Source: Meconema thalassinum
Lineage: Eukaryota; Arthropoda; Insecta; Orthoptera; Tettigoniidae
Direction: 5' to 3'
Length of the DNA stretch: 64,000 bases
Assembly (NCBI GenBank): GCA_946902985.2
Contig: OX336388.2
Coordinates: forward strand, 1,499,678,545-1,499,742,544
Below the pieces are notes generated by a model, which was given only the letters and a program-made list of their open reading frames with translations, did no database searches and was not told the origin of the DNA. Positions 32,318 through 44,320 of this stretch are shown one piece after another (position 1 is the stretch's first letter; the number at the start of each line of letters is the position of its first letter). A program made the position numbers and the translations under genes.

Positions 32318-32830
32318 AATAATTGCAAAGGCCTCGGAGATTGTGGAAGCCGTGTTTCCTGAGCTGGACAATGTTGTCTTCATGTTGGGCCGATTTCATA
32401 TGCTTATGTCCTTCCTTGGCAGTATTGGATACTCGATGTCAGGGAGTTGTCTCTAGAATCTGTGGAGTGAGGTGTACGTGAGGAGGTCTGTTGTGTGCAT
32501 GATGATTGGACATGCTTACTCCCATGCAATTAGAGCACACTTGCTCAATGAGATCGTCCTCATTTCTCATCTTCTGCAATCTTGCGAAGAAGCTGTGGAC
32601 ATACGGAGCATTGTCCAAAGCATGTTTGTTGAAGCTTTGAATGTGACGATCTTGCAGCCTCCGACACTGTCAAACATCTCTACAATTTCCTCATTGCTAA
32701 GAAAACGTTGTTGGTTGAGGCTAGCTGCACATCCAAATTGTGGGTACAGTATCTTATTCAAGTGGAGATTGTTCCGTTCTAAGCTATTGATGGTTTACGA
32801 AATGTTGAAATGCTTTTAAGTCGGTCAACA
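32318..32830 (+). pseudogene. fragment of an uncharacterised repeat-associated protein family
   Basis: The + strand encodes FPELDNVVFMLGRFHMLMSF followed by LGSIGYSMSGS, then (after a frame break near 32455) MIGHAYSHAIRAHLLNE and further sequence to about 32780. The pattern LGxFHxLMSFLGSIGxxMxGSG ... GHAYxRAxRAH recalls a family I associate with repetitive uncharacterised invertebrate proteins. I do not know its function. It lies in the SMG1 intron and is broken. Confidence 0.45.
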
Positions 32831-33254
32831 CGATTGTACTCACTTGTAATGGGTGTTATTCCCTAAACCTGAAAAAGAAATTACATGAGATCAATAAATT
32901 CACTTAATGAATATTATCCAAGCAAATTTGTTGATCTTGTGGTTTGTTCGAACATTGAAAAATGGCTTCCAACTTGATAATATTGATGGCTTGGCGTTGA
33001 CCTCTTCGCTTAGTCGATCACAAGCCTATCTTTATCATTTCGTTTTCGTTGCAAAGGGGAAAAGACAAGATTGTTAAACCTGTGCTCTTTTTCCTTTCCT
33101 AACTTTGCTTGTTTTGATAGGAAGTGTGTATTAAAATGTTGACTTTTTTTTCTCTCTCTAAATGCCCAAATTATTTTGTGATGATTTTCCCCACATTTTC
33201 TCCCAGCTTCTATTGGCCTCAGATTGATAAAAGTATGTATATCTGAATTTCTAG

Positions 33255-33332
33255 GTGGAATACGTTATCCATGAGGCCATGAATCTGGATAATTTGGCGT
33301 TGCTGTATGAAGGATGGACACCATGGGTGTGA
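33255..33332 (+). CDS. SMG1: SMG1 kinase, last coding exon (FATC terminus)
   Basis: After the acceptor TTTCTAG, the exon reads VEYVIHEAMNLDNLALLYE, then GWTPWV and TGA. SMG1 proteins end LYEGWTAWV or similar, and the FATC tail is required for kinase activity and complex assembly in this kinase family. It joins the exon at 25309-25415 in phase (CAG|GTG). The single A-to-P change in the final motif is the only notable difference from the vertebrate sequence as I recall it. Confidence 0.94.
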   Translation: MEYVIHEAMNLDNLALLYEGWTPWV

Positions 33333-34064
33333 AGCATATCAAAGAGCGGCTTGAGCAATGAGTTCAGTCCGTTGGAAGTGCTATTCTTCCACACAATGCC
33401 CCTGGAGGAGTTGAGCGTGGGTCTCTCTCTCTCTCACCCCCTCCATTGCCTGCAAAGGAGGGGGGATATGTGGCATTCAGCTGCAAACAGAAGAACAGGA
33501 ACAGCCACAAACATCGTCATAGGCCCCTGCTTTCTCACTCTGCCTTGTGAGTAATGTTAGTTGTTTGTTAATGTGACTTGGGCCATTCATCCTATAAATT
33601 CATGTATGTCAGAGCAATTCATCTTATTCTCTCACTTCATAATGAGTTTATACAAGTGGAATGCTGAATTTCCCAAGCAGTCATATTTTTATTATTGGAT
33701 TTTTGTATTCAATTTGCTATGGCAACATTGAGCATGTTATACCGTACTTCATCATTAGATATTATGCGGAATGTATTATTTGGAAGTGATATGTATAAAA
33801 CTTAATTTTGTTGCCTAAATACAAGAACTAGTATCTCAAAGTATGTGTTTAGACCTGTCAGATATTAATGTAGAATTGTACCGAACTGGAGCTGGATATT
33901 ATTTTCAGCCAAGCCATTGGCTTTGTAAAGAAACAAGGCTGGTAAAAAGAACAGAAAGATATCCTGTAGTTTAATAAGTACATAATGTGAGATAGTATCT
34001 TCTTACTGTATATTGATGCAGAGTTAGGTAGTTCTTGTATTCAGGTGATAAGTTAACAAAAATG
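33333..34064 (+). other. probable start of SMG1 3' UTR
   Basis: Continuous unique-looking sequence after the stop, with a (CT)n run at 33421-33435. No confident AATAAA-type signal was found before the Tc1/mariner-type element at 34067. Confidence 0.5.
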
Positions 34065-34066
34065 TA

Positions 34067-35368
34067 CAGAGGGGTCCAGAAAAATGTAGACACTCTTTGA
34101 TTGTTAATATCTTTGGAACAAAATGACATACCGCTACAATTCATGCACGGGGGGGGTTATTTTGTGTGTTCAAAGCGATCCCCATTACCAGCCAAACAAC
34201 GTCGATGCCGCTGAACTGCTGACCGAACTACGTCTCTCAGTGTTGCTGGTGTGATAGCCACACAGGACACCTCAATGGTTTCTCGTAGATCATTCAGTGT
34301 AGATGGCTTCTGTTGATAAACTTCATTTTTCAGGGTCAACCATAGGTAGAAGTCAAGAGGTGTAAGGTCTGGAGACCATGGTGGGTACTCAACAGCTCCT
34401 CTCCGATCTATCCATCGTCCAGGTAGATTTTCATCCAAGTAGGCTCTGACATCTCTGTGGTAGTGAGGCAGAGCGCCAACTTGTTGTAGGTAAAATCTTT
34501 AATTTCCAAACACATCTCGGATGGCAGGTAAAATCGATGTTTGCAACATATGAAGATACACCTCGCCAGTTATGGTTCCTTCAAAGAGGAATGGGCCAAT
34601 CACCCTGTGATGACAGACCACACCATACGTTAACACCTGGCAGATTAACATGTTGTCCACGTGACCGTGAGGATTTTCAGGAGCCCAGTACACGCAGTTG
34701 TGGCAGTTTACAGTACCGTTCAGTTTGAACTGCACCTCGTCGGACCAGCAAACTGTTCATCCTCGCGAAGCATGTCTCCAAACCACTCGCAAGTACTCCA
34801 TCCTTCGATCCGGGTCGTCCTCGTTCATAGCGTGCAGATATCTTGGAATGTACACTTTCCACTTTGCAACCTTCAGAATTCGTCGTACACTAGATCGGCT
34901 TACTCCGCTTTCACGTACACCCTGATTCACAGAGTTTTGAGGTGACCTGGTATAATGTTGCAACACAGCAGCGATGGTAGCTGGACTTGTTGATGTTTTT
35001 GGTCTGCCAGACCTTTCCTTATGCACATCCCGAACAGTACCGTCGGCTTCAAATTTATCCCGAATACGATAAATGTTGTACGTGTTGGTGGCCGAGTTCC
35101 ATACACATTACGCCATTGCCGTTGTAGGCTACCTCCATCATGTTTTCGTACTTCCAGTACCACTTCAATACGGTCTTGCGTTGCTCAAGCAACAACCTTA
35201 CTTCATTCATTGCTGCACTGTCATCTGCTGGAAAACGTGCCAAGATTGTCGCGACATTCATGTGACCATCATCTGTTGAGAAAATTGTGCAAGAATTGTA
35301 ACGGTATGTCATTTTGTTCCAGAGATATTAACTATCAAAGAGTGTCTAAATTTTTCTGGACCCCTCTG
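34067..35368 (-). mobile_element. Tc1/mariner-type transposon, full length, frameshifted transposase
   Basis: The TIRs begin CAGAGGGGTCCAGAAAAAT and are about 75 bp long, flanked by TA (34065-34066, 35369-35370). The minus strand carries the transposase in four frames: N-terminal HTH region (RKTVLKWYWKYENM ..., 35055-35312); KERSGRPKTST ... SRSSVRRILKVAKWKVYIP ... DDPDRRMEY (34757-35026); the DDE core (NGTVNCHNCVYWAPENPH, 34499-34735); and the last part (EYPPWSPDLTPLDFYLW, 34157-34438). The element catalyses cut-and-paste at TA in intact relatives. Length (1302 bp) is normal for the group; only frameshifts disable it. Confidence 0.93.
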
Positions 35369-35370
35369 TA

Positions 35371-36112
35371 CATTAGAAGTTCAAGTGGAACCCAATTATT
35401 CCATTCATTTTACTCATCTGATTTTAATACATAATGGGTATCTGATAATGAATCTCAATTCACACATACTGGAAGAAAAGTATAAAGCCTGTATTTATTT
35501 GGATTTAACAGTATGAAACTAGATTTTTATATTTGGTTGTGTTGAACGGGTTGTAATAGAAGTATGCAATCTCGTATCAGTTAATCATTGTATGTCATGC
35601 CAGTTTTGGCTGATATTTTAAATTTAGAAGCCACATTTCTTCAGTTTTATCGCTAATACTGTTCTTAATTTAGGTTGCTCTCCAGTCGGTCGACACATTG
35701 AAAGGTGCCCAGGTAGAGTGATAAATATATATAAATATATGATGAAATAATCAACATTTAAAAGTGACTATATAGACATTATTCTTTATGGCTTTGTTAT
35801 GTGTGTTATTTTTTTAAATGATTTTTTTATTTTATTTTGAGCGCATCATACATTTATATGCCATAAGTGTTTATTGCATATTAGACTAATATTATCCCCC
35901 CATTCCTCGCTATAAGTTGGCACCTATTAATGTGTTCCACCAACTTAAGAGACAGCAAACTGAAGAATTAGTAACTAGAATTGGTATATACGGTATGTAC
36001 AATCCATTCTGATTTACTGAATCCAGCTGGATCTAGTCAATGAGTGTAAGTATTTTTATGTCCATTTATTATGCCTGGTATCCTGAACTACCGGATCTGA
36101 ATGTTAGCAACA
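35371..36112. other. no supported feature
   Basis: AT-rich stretch; no ORF or repeat supported. Confidence 0.4.
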
Positions 36113-36114
36113 TA

Positions 36115-37080
36115 CCATATTTACTCGTCTATAGGACCCCCTTTTTTTTCTAAATTTTTTGTTCCGAAATTCATGGGGGGGTTACTATAGACGCAAACTT
36201 CGCAAAAATCCATTATTTTGGGAAAAAGAGAGAGTAAAAATATGCTATATTATTTTGATGCTACATAGTACGATATATTTAATTAAAATATACAAAGTTT
36301 ACATCTTTAATCAGCCCATTATGAGACTGCCATAACCTCACGTATCCACCCTCTATTCCCTACCCCCGAATGACTTTCACTACTATCCCTTGCTAAGCAA
36401 AAATCTTAGTATCAAAGAAATAGAATGGAATGGACAAATTATCAGACATGGAAATGCAAACTTTATATTTATTTGAACATGCATCAATTAGGGAACGAGT
36501 GATGATGCTGGACGATCACATCTCACTAACATTTGTAAACACAACTGAGTACGTATTATTCACATGTTTCACATTAATATACCAATAACGTGTCACACAA
36601 ACGCCGACAGTTCTTGCAACAAATGAAATGTGTTAAAACTGAGAAAAAGCTGCTACGAACACCATTTCGAAGGGCAATACATCTTTGTATACAAAACAAA
36701 AGAATGCAGGCAAGATATGAAACCATAACATTCATTGGCCGGATTTTAAACTCGGCGCTTCTACTCGGCCAATAGTGTGGCATCTTCTATTGGATATTGG
36801 GTGAAGCCTATTGGCTACACAATTCGATATCCTGCCCAATTGCGTATGCGAAATGGCGGTCATATCGTCTGAATAACTAAAATATTGTAACAGGAAAAAT
36901 ATTTTTGTCATAAAAGAGGATGAATATTAGTTAGAATTTAAAAATATTTTAAGAATTCGTAAATTTCCAAGAATAGACTCTCAATAATTAAGGAGGGGTA
37001 CTATAAGCGATTTCCAAGAATTTTGTATTTTGGCTCTCGAAAATGGGGGGGGGGGGGGTACTATAGGCGAGTAAATACGG
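36115..37080. mobile_element. TA-flanked TIR element (966 bp), non-coding
   Basis: The ends are CCATATTTACTCG(T)CTATAG and, inverted, CCGTATTTACTCGCCTATAG, flanked by TA (36113-36114, 37081-37082). G/C runs follow each end (C5 then T8 at the left, G14 at the right). A second copy of the subterminal phrase GGGGTACTATAAGCGA lies at 36994. The interior has no transposase ORF. Confidence 0.72.
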
Positions 37081-37082
37081 TA

Positions 37083-38815
37083 AGTGTGAGCAAGACCCTC
37101 TTGAAGGATTTTCGACAGGACAATACAATTGACTAGGTTATAATTTGTATCGACTTGTCCTGAACTTGCTTAACGTATGTACAGCCCATCAAATGAAGTA
37201 AAGATATTTGTGTTCTACTACTATGATCACTTTGATTTAATAGGTATGTGTGTTCTTTCTTGTTTTATTTTTAGGAAAAGGTGGGTTTTCCTTTTAATAT
37301 TAATACTTTGATTGTTACATTGAATTTTGATCTAAAATATGTCCATGGTCAAGTATAGAAAGCTTTGAAGCCATTTTTCAGTGTTACCGTACTAACAATA
37401 AATTGAATGGTAACTTTCAGTCAGTCAACATGAATATATGCCCAATAACATTGGGTGATAAATGTGTGATTCCACCAACAAACAAAAAAATCTGCATGTG
37501 TTTAATTATTAATTGCCCAGATTACAGGGAGGGGGATTAAAAGGATGATATATTTTGCTTGTTAAGCAACCATCATCAAATCCAGGTTACTAATATATAG
37601 GACAAAAATTACTCTGCAAAACAATACTAAAACCCACAATGTCAAACAAAATAACGGTGACAACCCTCCAACACTAATCCACTAAGGCGGTAGTGTTTTG
37701 TGGAGCAATTTTTATCTTGTATGTGTGGTAGATTTGTAACCTGGATCTAATGATGCTTGCTTGACGAGCAAAACATGTCATCCCTGTAGTCTGTGCAATT
37801 TATGATTGATCACGCAGTTTTTTTTATTGTTTTTTATTTTTATTTTTTCTTCAAGTAGAATCACATATTTACCACCCAATTTAATTGGCCATATATTCAT
37901 GTTGACAAACTGGTAGTTACCATTCTATGGTCCAGTATAGTAATCCTGATAATTATTGGGGAGTTGCACCATCCAGAAATTCTAGGTTCAAATCTGAGTT
38001 CTCACCACGGCCATCCTAAGTATAGCACATACTTTAAAGAAACCATACTGTCACCATCTCTCTCGAGGGTGCATGTCTATGTACCATGCGAGGCATTCAT
38101 TCCAAGGGTTATATTCAAATACTGTATCAGGGAAATCATATTAGTTACTAACCTCTTGAAATAAGAATTAACTCATACCTTTTCCTCACTCTCATTATTC
38201 TTGTCACTAGGCTTTTGCTTTTATAAATGTATTATTAACTTCTCTGTAAATAATGTGAAAATCAGGATAGGTTAGGTGCAGTATACCGGTTGTTACTTCT
38301 CGACTGATCCACTCTTTTCTTCAGTGATTTTTATTTTTACTTTTTGATTCTGCTGTTTTTCAGTGGTATTTAATACCAAAGTAGGTCTTCTGCATCCCTT
38401 CTAACCTATTTCATTTACAATTTTAAATAGTAGACTTGCTGTGAGCTGTATTACTAGAGGTGTTTGTTTAGGAATTATCGAAATATCAAATAGCATCTTG
38501 TACAATTAAAAACAGCATGAGTCAGATGTTCTTAAACATCACTTGATTGATACCAACTATAAAGAAATGTGTGCGTGCATATGAAAAGGGACCACATGTC
38601 AGGTATTGAGATAGAGGTACTGTCGTGTTCCATAATATGTAACTAATATCATATAATTGAATTGAATGCCTCCGAAAGAAATTAAGACCTTAAATTAGCC
38701 TGTAATGTTACAACATAACATTTCATAACTTCTCAGTAGAGCTGTTTAAAAACTTGGTTACTTTATAACACAAATAACTACTAAACTATTTGGAAGTTAC
38801 GCTGGCGTTTACATT
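37083..38815. other. no supported gene; dispersed repeat piece and degenerate SINE-like stretch
   Basis: 37360-37425 shares a short dispersed repeat with 12525-12595. 37950-38130 has a weak SINE-like look (TTCAAATCTGAGTTCTC) but no tail or TSD. Otherwise AT-rich with no feature. Confidence 0.4.
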
Positions 38816-38819
38816 TTCA

Positions 38820-41800
38820 TGTTGTTGTTGTTTGAGTCTTCAGTCTTTTGACTGGTTTGATGCAGCTCTCCATGCCTCCCTGTCCTGAGCTAATCGTTTC
38901 ATCTCTACATAGCTACCACACCCTACATCCGAGGCAATCTGTTTAACATATTCTAACCTTGGTCTACCCCTACAGTTCTTGTCCTCAACCCTTCCTTCCA
39001 TAACTAAGCTTGCTATTCCTGGGTGTCTTAGTATGTGTCCTACCAACCTATCTCTTCTCTTCATTAGCAGTCGCCAGAAACATCTCTCCTCTCCCACTCG
39101 TCTTAATACCTCTTTGTTTGTAACCCTATCTACCCATCTGATCTTCATCATTCTCCTGTAGCACCACATTTCAAAAGCTTCAATTCTCCTCTTTTCTGCT
39201 GCACCAATAGTCCAAGTTTCACTTCCATAGAGCGCCACGCTCCAGACAAAGGCTTTCAAAAATGACTTCCTAATACCTAAATCTATATTCGATGTCAGCA
39301 GATTCCTTTTTTGTAGAAATGCTTTTCTTGCCTGAGCCAACCTACTTTTTATATCCTCTTTGCTTCGTCCATCACTGGTTATTCTGCTTCCTAAGTAACA
39401 GAAATCTCCTACTTCCTTCAGCTTTTCACCTGCCAATTTGATCTCCACAGAGGTTTCTGATTTATTTCGGCTGCATTCCAGTATTTTTGTTTTACATTTA
39501 TTAATTTTCATCATGAATTCTTTCCGTAAGACGGAGTCCATACCATTCAAAAACTCATTCAAATCCTCAGGCTTGTTGGCCAAGATGACGATGTCATCAG
39601 CAAATCTCAGAGTTGAAATTATTTCTCCTTGAATCTTCACTCCCACTTAAAATTTTTCTCTAATTTCCTTCATTGCTTGTTCAATGTAAAGATTGAAAAG
39701 TATGGGTGATAAGTTGCAGCCTTGCCTTACACCTTTCTGAATACCAGCTTCTCTCTCATGTCCTTCAACTCGAATGACTGCTGTCTGGTTTCTGTATAGA
39801 TTGTATATCACCCTCCTATCCCTGTACTTTATTCCAATCGATTTCAAAATGTCAAACAATTTAGTCCAATCAACGTTATCAAAGGCCTTTTCTAAGTCTA
39901 CAGAAGCCATGAACGTTCTCTTATCTTTCCTTATTCTACCTTCCAAAATCAGCCTAAGACTTAGTACAGCTTCCCTTGTTCCTACATTTCTCCTGAAACC
40001 AAACTGGTCTTCACCCAACTCCGTTTCTATCTGGCTCTCAATCCTCTTGTAAATTATTCTAGACAGGATCTTTGAAGCATGAGTAATCAAGCTGATTGTA
40101 CGATAATCTTCACATCTGTCAGCTCCCACTTTCTTTGGTATAGGGATGATTTCATTCTTCTTGAAATCAGGGGGTACCTCACCTGTGTCATAAATCCTAC
40201 ACACCAAGTGAAATAACCTGATCAGACCTTCCTCTCCTATGCAGCGTAGCAACTCAATCGGTATATCATCTATGCCTGGTGCTTTGTTCCTGCTTAAGTC
40301 TTCCAAAGCTCTATCAAATTCTGATCTCAATATTAAATCTCCTTTCGCATCCTCATCAATTTCCTCCTCCCTTTCCATTACATGATTCCCAATCTCCTTT
40401 CCCTTATACAAACTCTCTATGTAAGCTTTCCATCTCTCAACCTTTTCTTCCCTATCTGTTAGAGGCTTTCCATTTGTGTCCTTAATATTACAGCACTTAG
40501 TCTTCTTTTCCCCAAAAAAATTCTTAATCCTTCGATAAGCTGTGTCTACTTTTCCTAATTTCAGACAATTTTCTATACCAGCACATTTCTCTTTCAACCA
40601 TTCTTCTTTCGCTTCCTTGCACTTCTTGTTAACCTCATTTCTCAGACGTCTGTATTCTGCTTTCCCCTTTTCATCTCTTACATTCTTGTGCTTCCGCCTT
40701 TCATCCATCAATTCGAGTATATCCTGAGTGATCCACGGTTTTCTACCTATTCTCTCTTTCCTACCAATGTTTTCTTCTGCGGATTTTGTTATTTCATTCC
40801 TCAAAAGTGCCCATTCGTCTGCAATTGAAGTTTGTTTAGGGTTTTTCATTAGTCCTTCCTTTATACTCTTCTTGAATCTTTCGTTTACATCCTTCTCTTT
40901 CAGTCTGTCTATTGCCCACCTTTTTGGCTTTTGACTTTTCTTCAGTTTCTTCAACTTTAATCTGCATTTCATTACAACCAGATTGTGGTCAGAGTTTATG
41001 TCAGCACCAGGATATGTTTTACAATCCAAAATCTGGTTTCGAAACCTCTGCTTGACCATAATGAAGTCGATTTGGTAACGCCCTGTATCTCCTGGTCTCA
41101 TCCATGTGTATATTCTTCTATTGTGGTTATTGAATAAGGTGTTAGCTATGACCAACTCATGCTCAGTGCAGAATTCTACCAGCCTGCTTCCTCGATCATT
41201 CCTTTCACCTAATCCGAAATCTCCTACTATCTTCCCTTCTCTCCCTTTTCCTACCACAGCATTCCAATCTCCCATTACTATAACATTTTCATCACCCTTG
41301 ATATACCTCAGAATTTCGTCTATTTCTTCGTAGACCTTTTCAACATCCTCATCATCAGCTTGACTGGTAGGCATATAGACTTGTACCACTGTGGTGCACG
41401 TAGGTTTAGTATTTATTTTTGCTACAATAATCCGTTCACTATATTGCTCATAATATTCCACCCGCTGTCCAAGTTTCCTACTCAATATGAGGCCAACCCC
41501 TGCTTGGCCATTGTTTGATTTAGTGCTAATGACCCTATAGTCTCCTGACCAAAAGTCCTGTTCTTCCTGCCAGCGCATTTCACTAATCCCAACCAAATCC
41601 AACCTCAACCTATCCATTTCCCTTTCTAAGTTTTCTAACCTTCCCTTTCCTAGCAGACTTCTAACATTCCACGCTCCGATCCGTAGAATGTCAGAGTTCC
41701 TCTTTGTCACTTCTGTGATGTTAACCCCCTCTCGAGTAGTCCCCACCCGGAGATCCGAACGGGGGACTAGTTTACCTCCGGATTGAAATTTTATAAGGGA

Positions 41801-41900
41801 GGAGGCCATCATCACATGTATTTATGCATAGAGAGGTGCATATCCTCGGGAATAGCAAACGGCTGTAGTTTCCCCTTGCTTTCAGCCGTGCAGCAGGACG
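38820..41900 (-). mobile_element. LINE (family 3), full EN-RT ORF with one stop
   Basis: It is read on the minus strand and ends with a (CAA)n-type tail at 38820-38835. The ORF spans 41815-38840. Upstream, 41816-41900 (AATAGCAAACGGCTGTAG on the + strand) looks like 5' UTR. No TSD was found because the 5' limit is uncertain. Confidence 0.88.
38840..41815 (-). pseudogene. LINE ORF2: endonuclease + reverse transcriptase, single in-frame stop
   Basis: This is 990 codons plus one TAA (39647-39649). Residues 40-300 form the endonuclease: RIGAWNVRSLLGKG, LVGISEMRW, MGDWNAVVG, YQIDFIMVK and NSDHNLVVMKC, so all catalytic motifs are present. Residues 500-800 form the RT: NKAPGIDDIPIELLR, DQFGFRRNVGTREAV, ASVDLEKAFDNVDW, GVRQGCNLSPILFNLY and, after the stop, RFADDIVILANKP. 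The C-terminus continues with ALYGSETWTIG and GRPRLEYVKQIASDVG. The gene type fits RTE/CR1-like elements with one EN-RT protein. A single substitution separates it from an open frame, so it is a young copy. Confidence 0.93.
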
Positions 41901-42520
41901 CAGTGTAGCCATTATTTGGCTTATATTATCAATATCTTAACCGTCTATAAGACTAGTAAAGAATTGATTTAATCTGAAAGGCTGCTACTCCCTTTCAGAA
42001 TAAGTAAAGAGCAATTCTACTAACAAAAATACTAACCTTCTACTGTACTAACAATTAAATACCAAAATTCCACTAACGAAAAAATACTAAAGTTCCACCA
42101 ACAACAAATACTACCACTAAAACAGTCTGTCACCAGACGCACTCACATGCAATCACACATCACAGTCTACTGAAACAATGAACTATAACTAATAAACAAT
42201 GCAACTGTTACCAGACACACTCACACACCACAGTCTAATAGAACAATGACATATATCTAATAGACAAACTAACTACCTACTTACAACTACAACTAACTAC
42301 ATACTTACTGTACTGTTATTTGAATTGACAATATTTACAAAATGCAATTTAGATAGAAAATACTTACAGGAAGAGAGCAAAGATAATGCCAATGGTTATC
42401 TTTCGTATTGGAGAAGAAATAATGGAACGTGATATAATGTAGGGGTAGGTGCCCCAGGATATTAAATAAGTAAGTGTGAAAAAAGGCAGGGGGACACTAC
42501 ATTCAGGATGGCTACAGTCT
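41901..42520. other. ACT-rich low-complexity stretch
   Basis: Phrases such as ACTAAC, CACTCACA and CACAGTCTA recur irregularly (42100-42300). It may be 5' leader of the LINE to its left. No ORF supported. Confidence 0.4.
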
Positions 42521-42539
42521 CTCAAGATTTGAACTTTCA

Positions 42540-42933
42540 TTGTTTGAGCCTGCATCATCGTCATCATCTTGCACAGTTTCCAGCCACTGGCCGGGTCTGT
42601 TTGGAACACAAGCCTCTCCAACGTCTTCTGTCTTCCTACCATCTCTCAGCCACCACCTTTGTCCAGTCTTCTTCTCTCTTCTTCACGCTTACTCCTCTCT
42701 ACTTCCACCCCCTTCAGCCACCTGTCTCTTGGTCTCCCTCTCGGTCTCTTTCCTTCCCACTTCGTCTCGTGTATCCTCCTGGGTATCCTCTTCTCCTCCA
42801 TTCGTTTTACATGTCCATACCATCTAAGTCTAGCTTTCTCTATACCATCCTGTAATGGTTCTTCCTTCATTAATTCTCTGGTCCTCTCATTTCTTATTCT
42901 GTCCATCTTTGTAGCTCCAATACTGCTTCTCAA
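42540..42933 (-). pseudogene. LINE (family 2) 3' end with (GAT)n-type tail
   Basis: The minus strand encodes RSSIGATKMDRIRNERTREL, KARLRWYGHVKRMEEKRIPR and GKRPRGRPRDRWLKGVE, then the 3' UTR CCGGCCAGTGGCTGGAAACT and a GAT-rich tail (42551-42566). Same family as 18603-18696. Its 5' limit abuts the gag remnant at 42936. Confidence 0.87.
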
Positions 42934-42935
42934 GA

Positions 42936-44137
42936 ACTCAAGAACTGGTCTGGGCGCAAATAGTTGCAGAAGTAAATGATTTAAGAGAGAGTAATAGAGA
43001 GAGCATTAGCAAGATTGAGGAGAAACAAGCAAAGCTATATGATAAAGTAGAAGAATCAGAAGGAAACATTAAATTAACAGTAAACAGTATTGAGAGGAAG
43101 GCTGAAGAGAAAATCGCAGAATTAGAGTTAAAATTAAAAGCTAGGATCAGGCAAGAAAATAGTCAGAATAGGCCAGTTTTTGTGAATAGCACACACAGGG
43201 AGGTAGAACTGGGTAAGTTCAGCAATCGACAGGGGTGCCCAATGGAGTTCATGAACACTATAGAAAATAAATTCGGGGAGAGGTTGGAAAATGGTAGTAT
43301 TGAGTGGTGCCAGGTAGTTGAAATTTTAGAACAAGTGTTTGTGGGGGAAACGAGGAATTGGTTTGCTGTCTACAGAGACAAGTTTACTGATATTAATGAT
43401 TTTAAAATGAAATTCTGTGAAAAGTTCTGGAATGAGGTTATTCAGTTGCAGCATCGTGAGGGAGTGGTGTGTGGTAAATATAACCCTAAAGGAAGCTCCA
43501 CCATGACCGAATACTTTTTAGGGCAGGTATTAGTGTGTAAATATCTGGATGGCTTGAAGGAGGAAAGTGATGTGGTAAGGTTGCTACTTAGGCATTTTCC
43601 CTATAGGATCAAGGAGGCTGCTTGTATCCAGAATGTAAAGACTATATCACAAGTAGAAAATTTGTTAAGCACATTTGATGCACTAGGGAGAGGGGGTTAT
43701 GAGGACAATTTCAATAGGAACCAGGGTAATAATAATAATAGGCCTAATGAAGCCAGGCATCAGGAAGTTCAAGGGAACGGTGGCGAAGGGGCCAACGCTC
43801 AAAATAGAAATAATAATAATCAGCTAAATCAGAACAGAGGAAATGGCTATGGTAATCAGTATCAAGGGAGGAACAATGATTTCAGGGGAAATCAAGGGAG
43901 GAACAATGATTACAGGGGAAATCAAGGGAGAAACAATGATTTCAGGGGAAATCAAGGGAGAAATTATAATGACAATAATTACAACCAGAATAGGGGTCAA
44001 GGAAGAGGACAGCCTAGTGGTAGTAATATACAGCCAAACAATGACAACACAGCCCAGAACAACCAGACCAGTTCAGTAGTTAGTAGTACTACAGCCAGCT
44101 GTAGCGGTTCTTTAAACGCGAACCAGGTTGCGAAGTA
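42936..44137 (+). pseudogene. gag of an LTR retrotransposon with Asn/Arg/Gly-rich repeats
   Basis: The frame is open from the left junction (about 42936) to the stop at 44136-44138; the apparent GTG start at 43182 is internal. Order: coiled coil (KIEEKQAKLYDKVEESEG ... EKIAELELKLKAR), a capsid-like domain (EFMNTIENKFGERL ... WFAVYRDKFTDINDFK ... YFLGQVLVCKYLDGL), then a low-complexity tail with a 10-residue unit GRNNDFRGNQ repeated about four times (43865-43970). No CCHC knuckle is seen; the RG-rich tail may bind RNA instead. It resembles Gypsy gags. 5'-truncated. Confidence 0.8.
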
Positions 44138-44140
44138 AGG

Positions 44141-44320
44141 TCAGAATCTCAGTCTGTAGCATGCCCTGTCCATACAATTATACAGGAACCCTATGACCTA
44201 AATGTAAGAAATGAATTATTACATGAACTAAATGATGAAGGTATTATTCAGGAAGTGGCTAGTAAGAGCCCCATAGTTAAATTTAACGTGCCCGAGGCGT
44301 ACACAGATGTTTTAACTATG
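44141..44320 (+). pseudogene. pol remnant joined to the gag after an internal deletion
   Basis: Shortly after the gag stop, the + strand encodes IIQEPYDLNVRNELLHELND followed by EGIIQEVASKSPIVKFNVPE. This is the start of a Gypsy RT (the EL..GII....SP.SPIV pattern). Protease and the rest of RT are missing, so a deletion removed them. Confidence 0.65.

Noticed and set aside
37390..37397. AATAAA as SMG1 polyadenylation signal
   Set aside because: Lies in a dispersed repeat 4 kb after the stop; the AT-rich sequence makes single hexamers uninformative.
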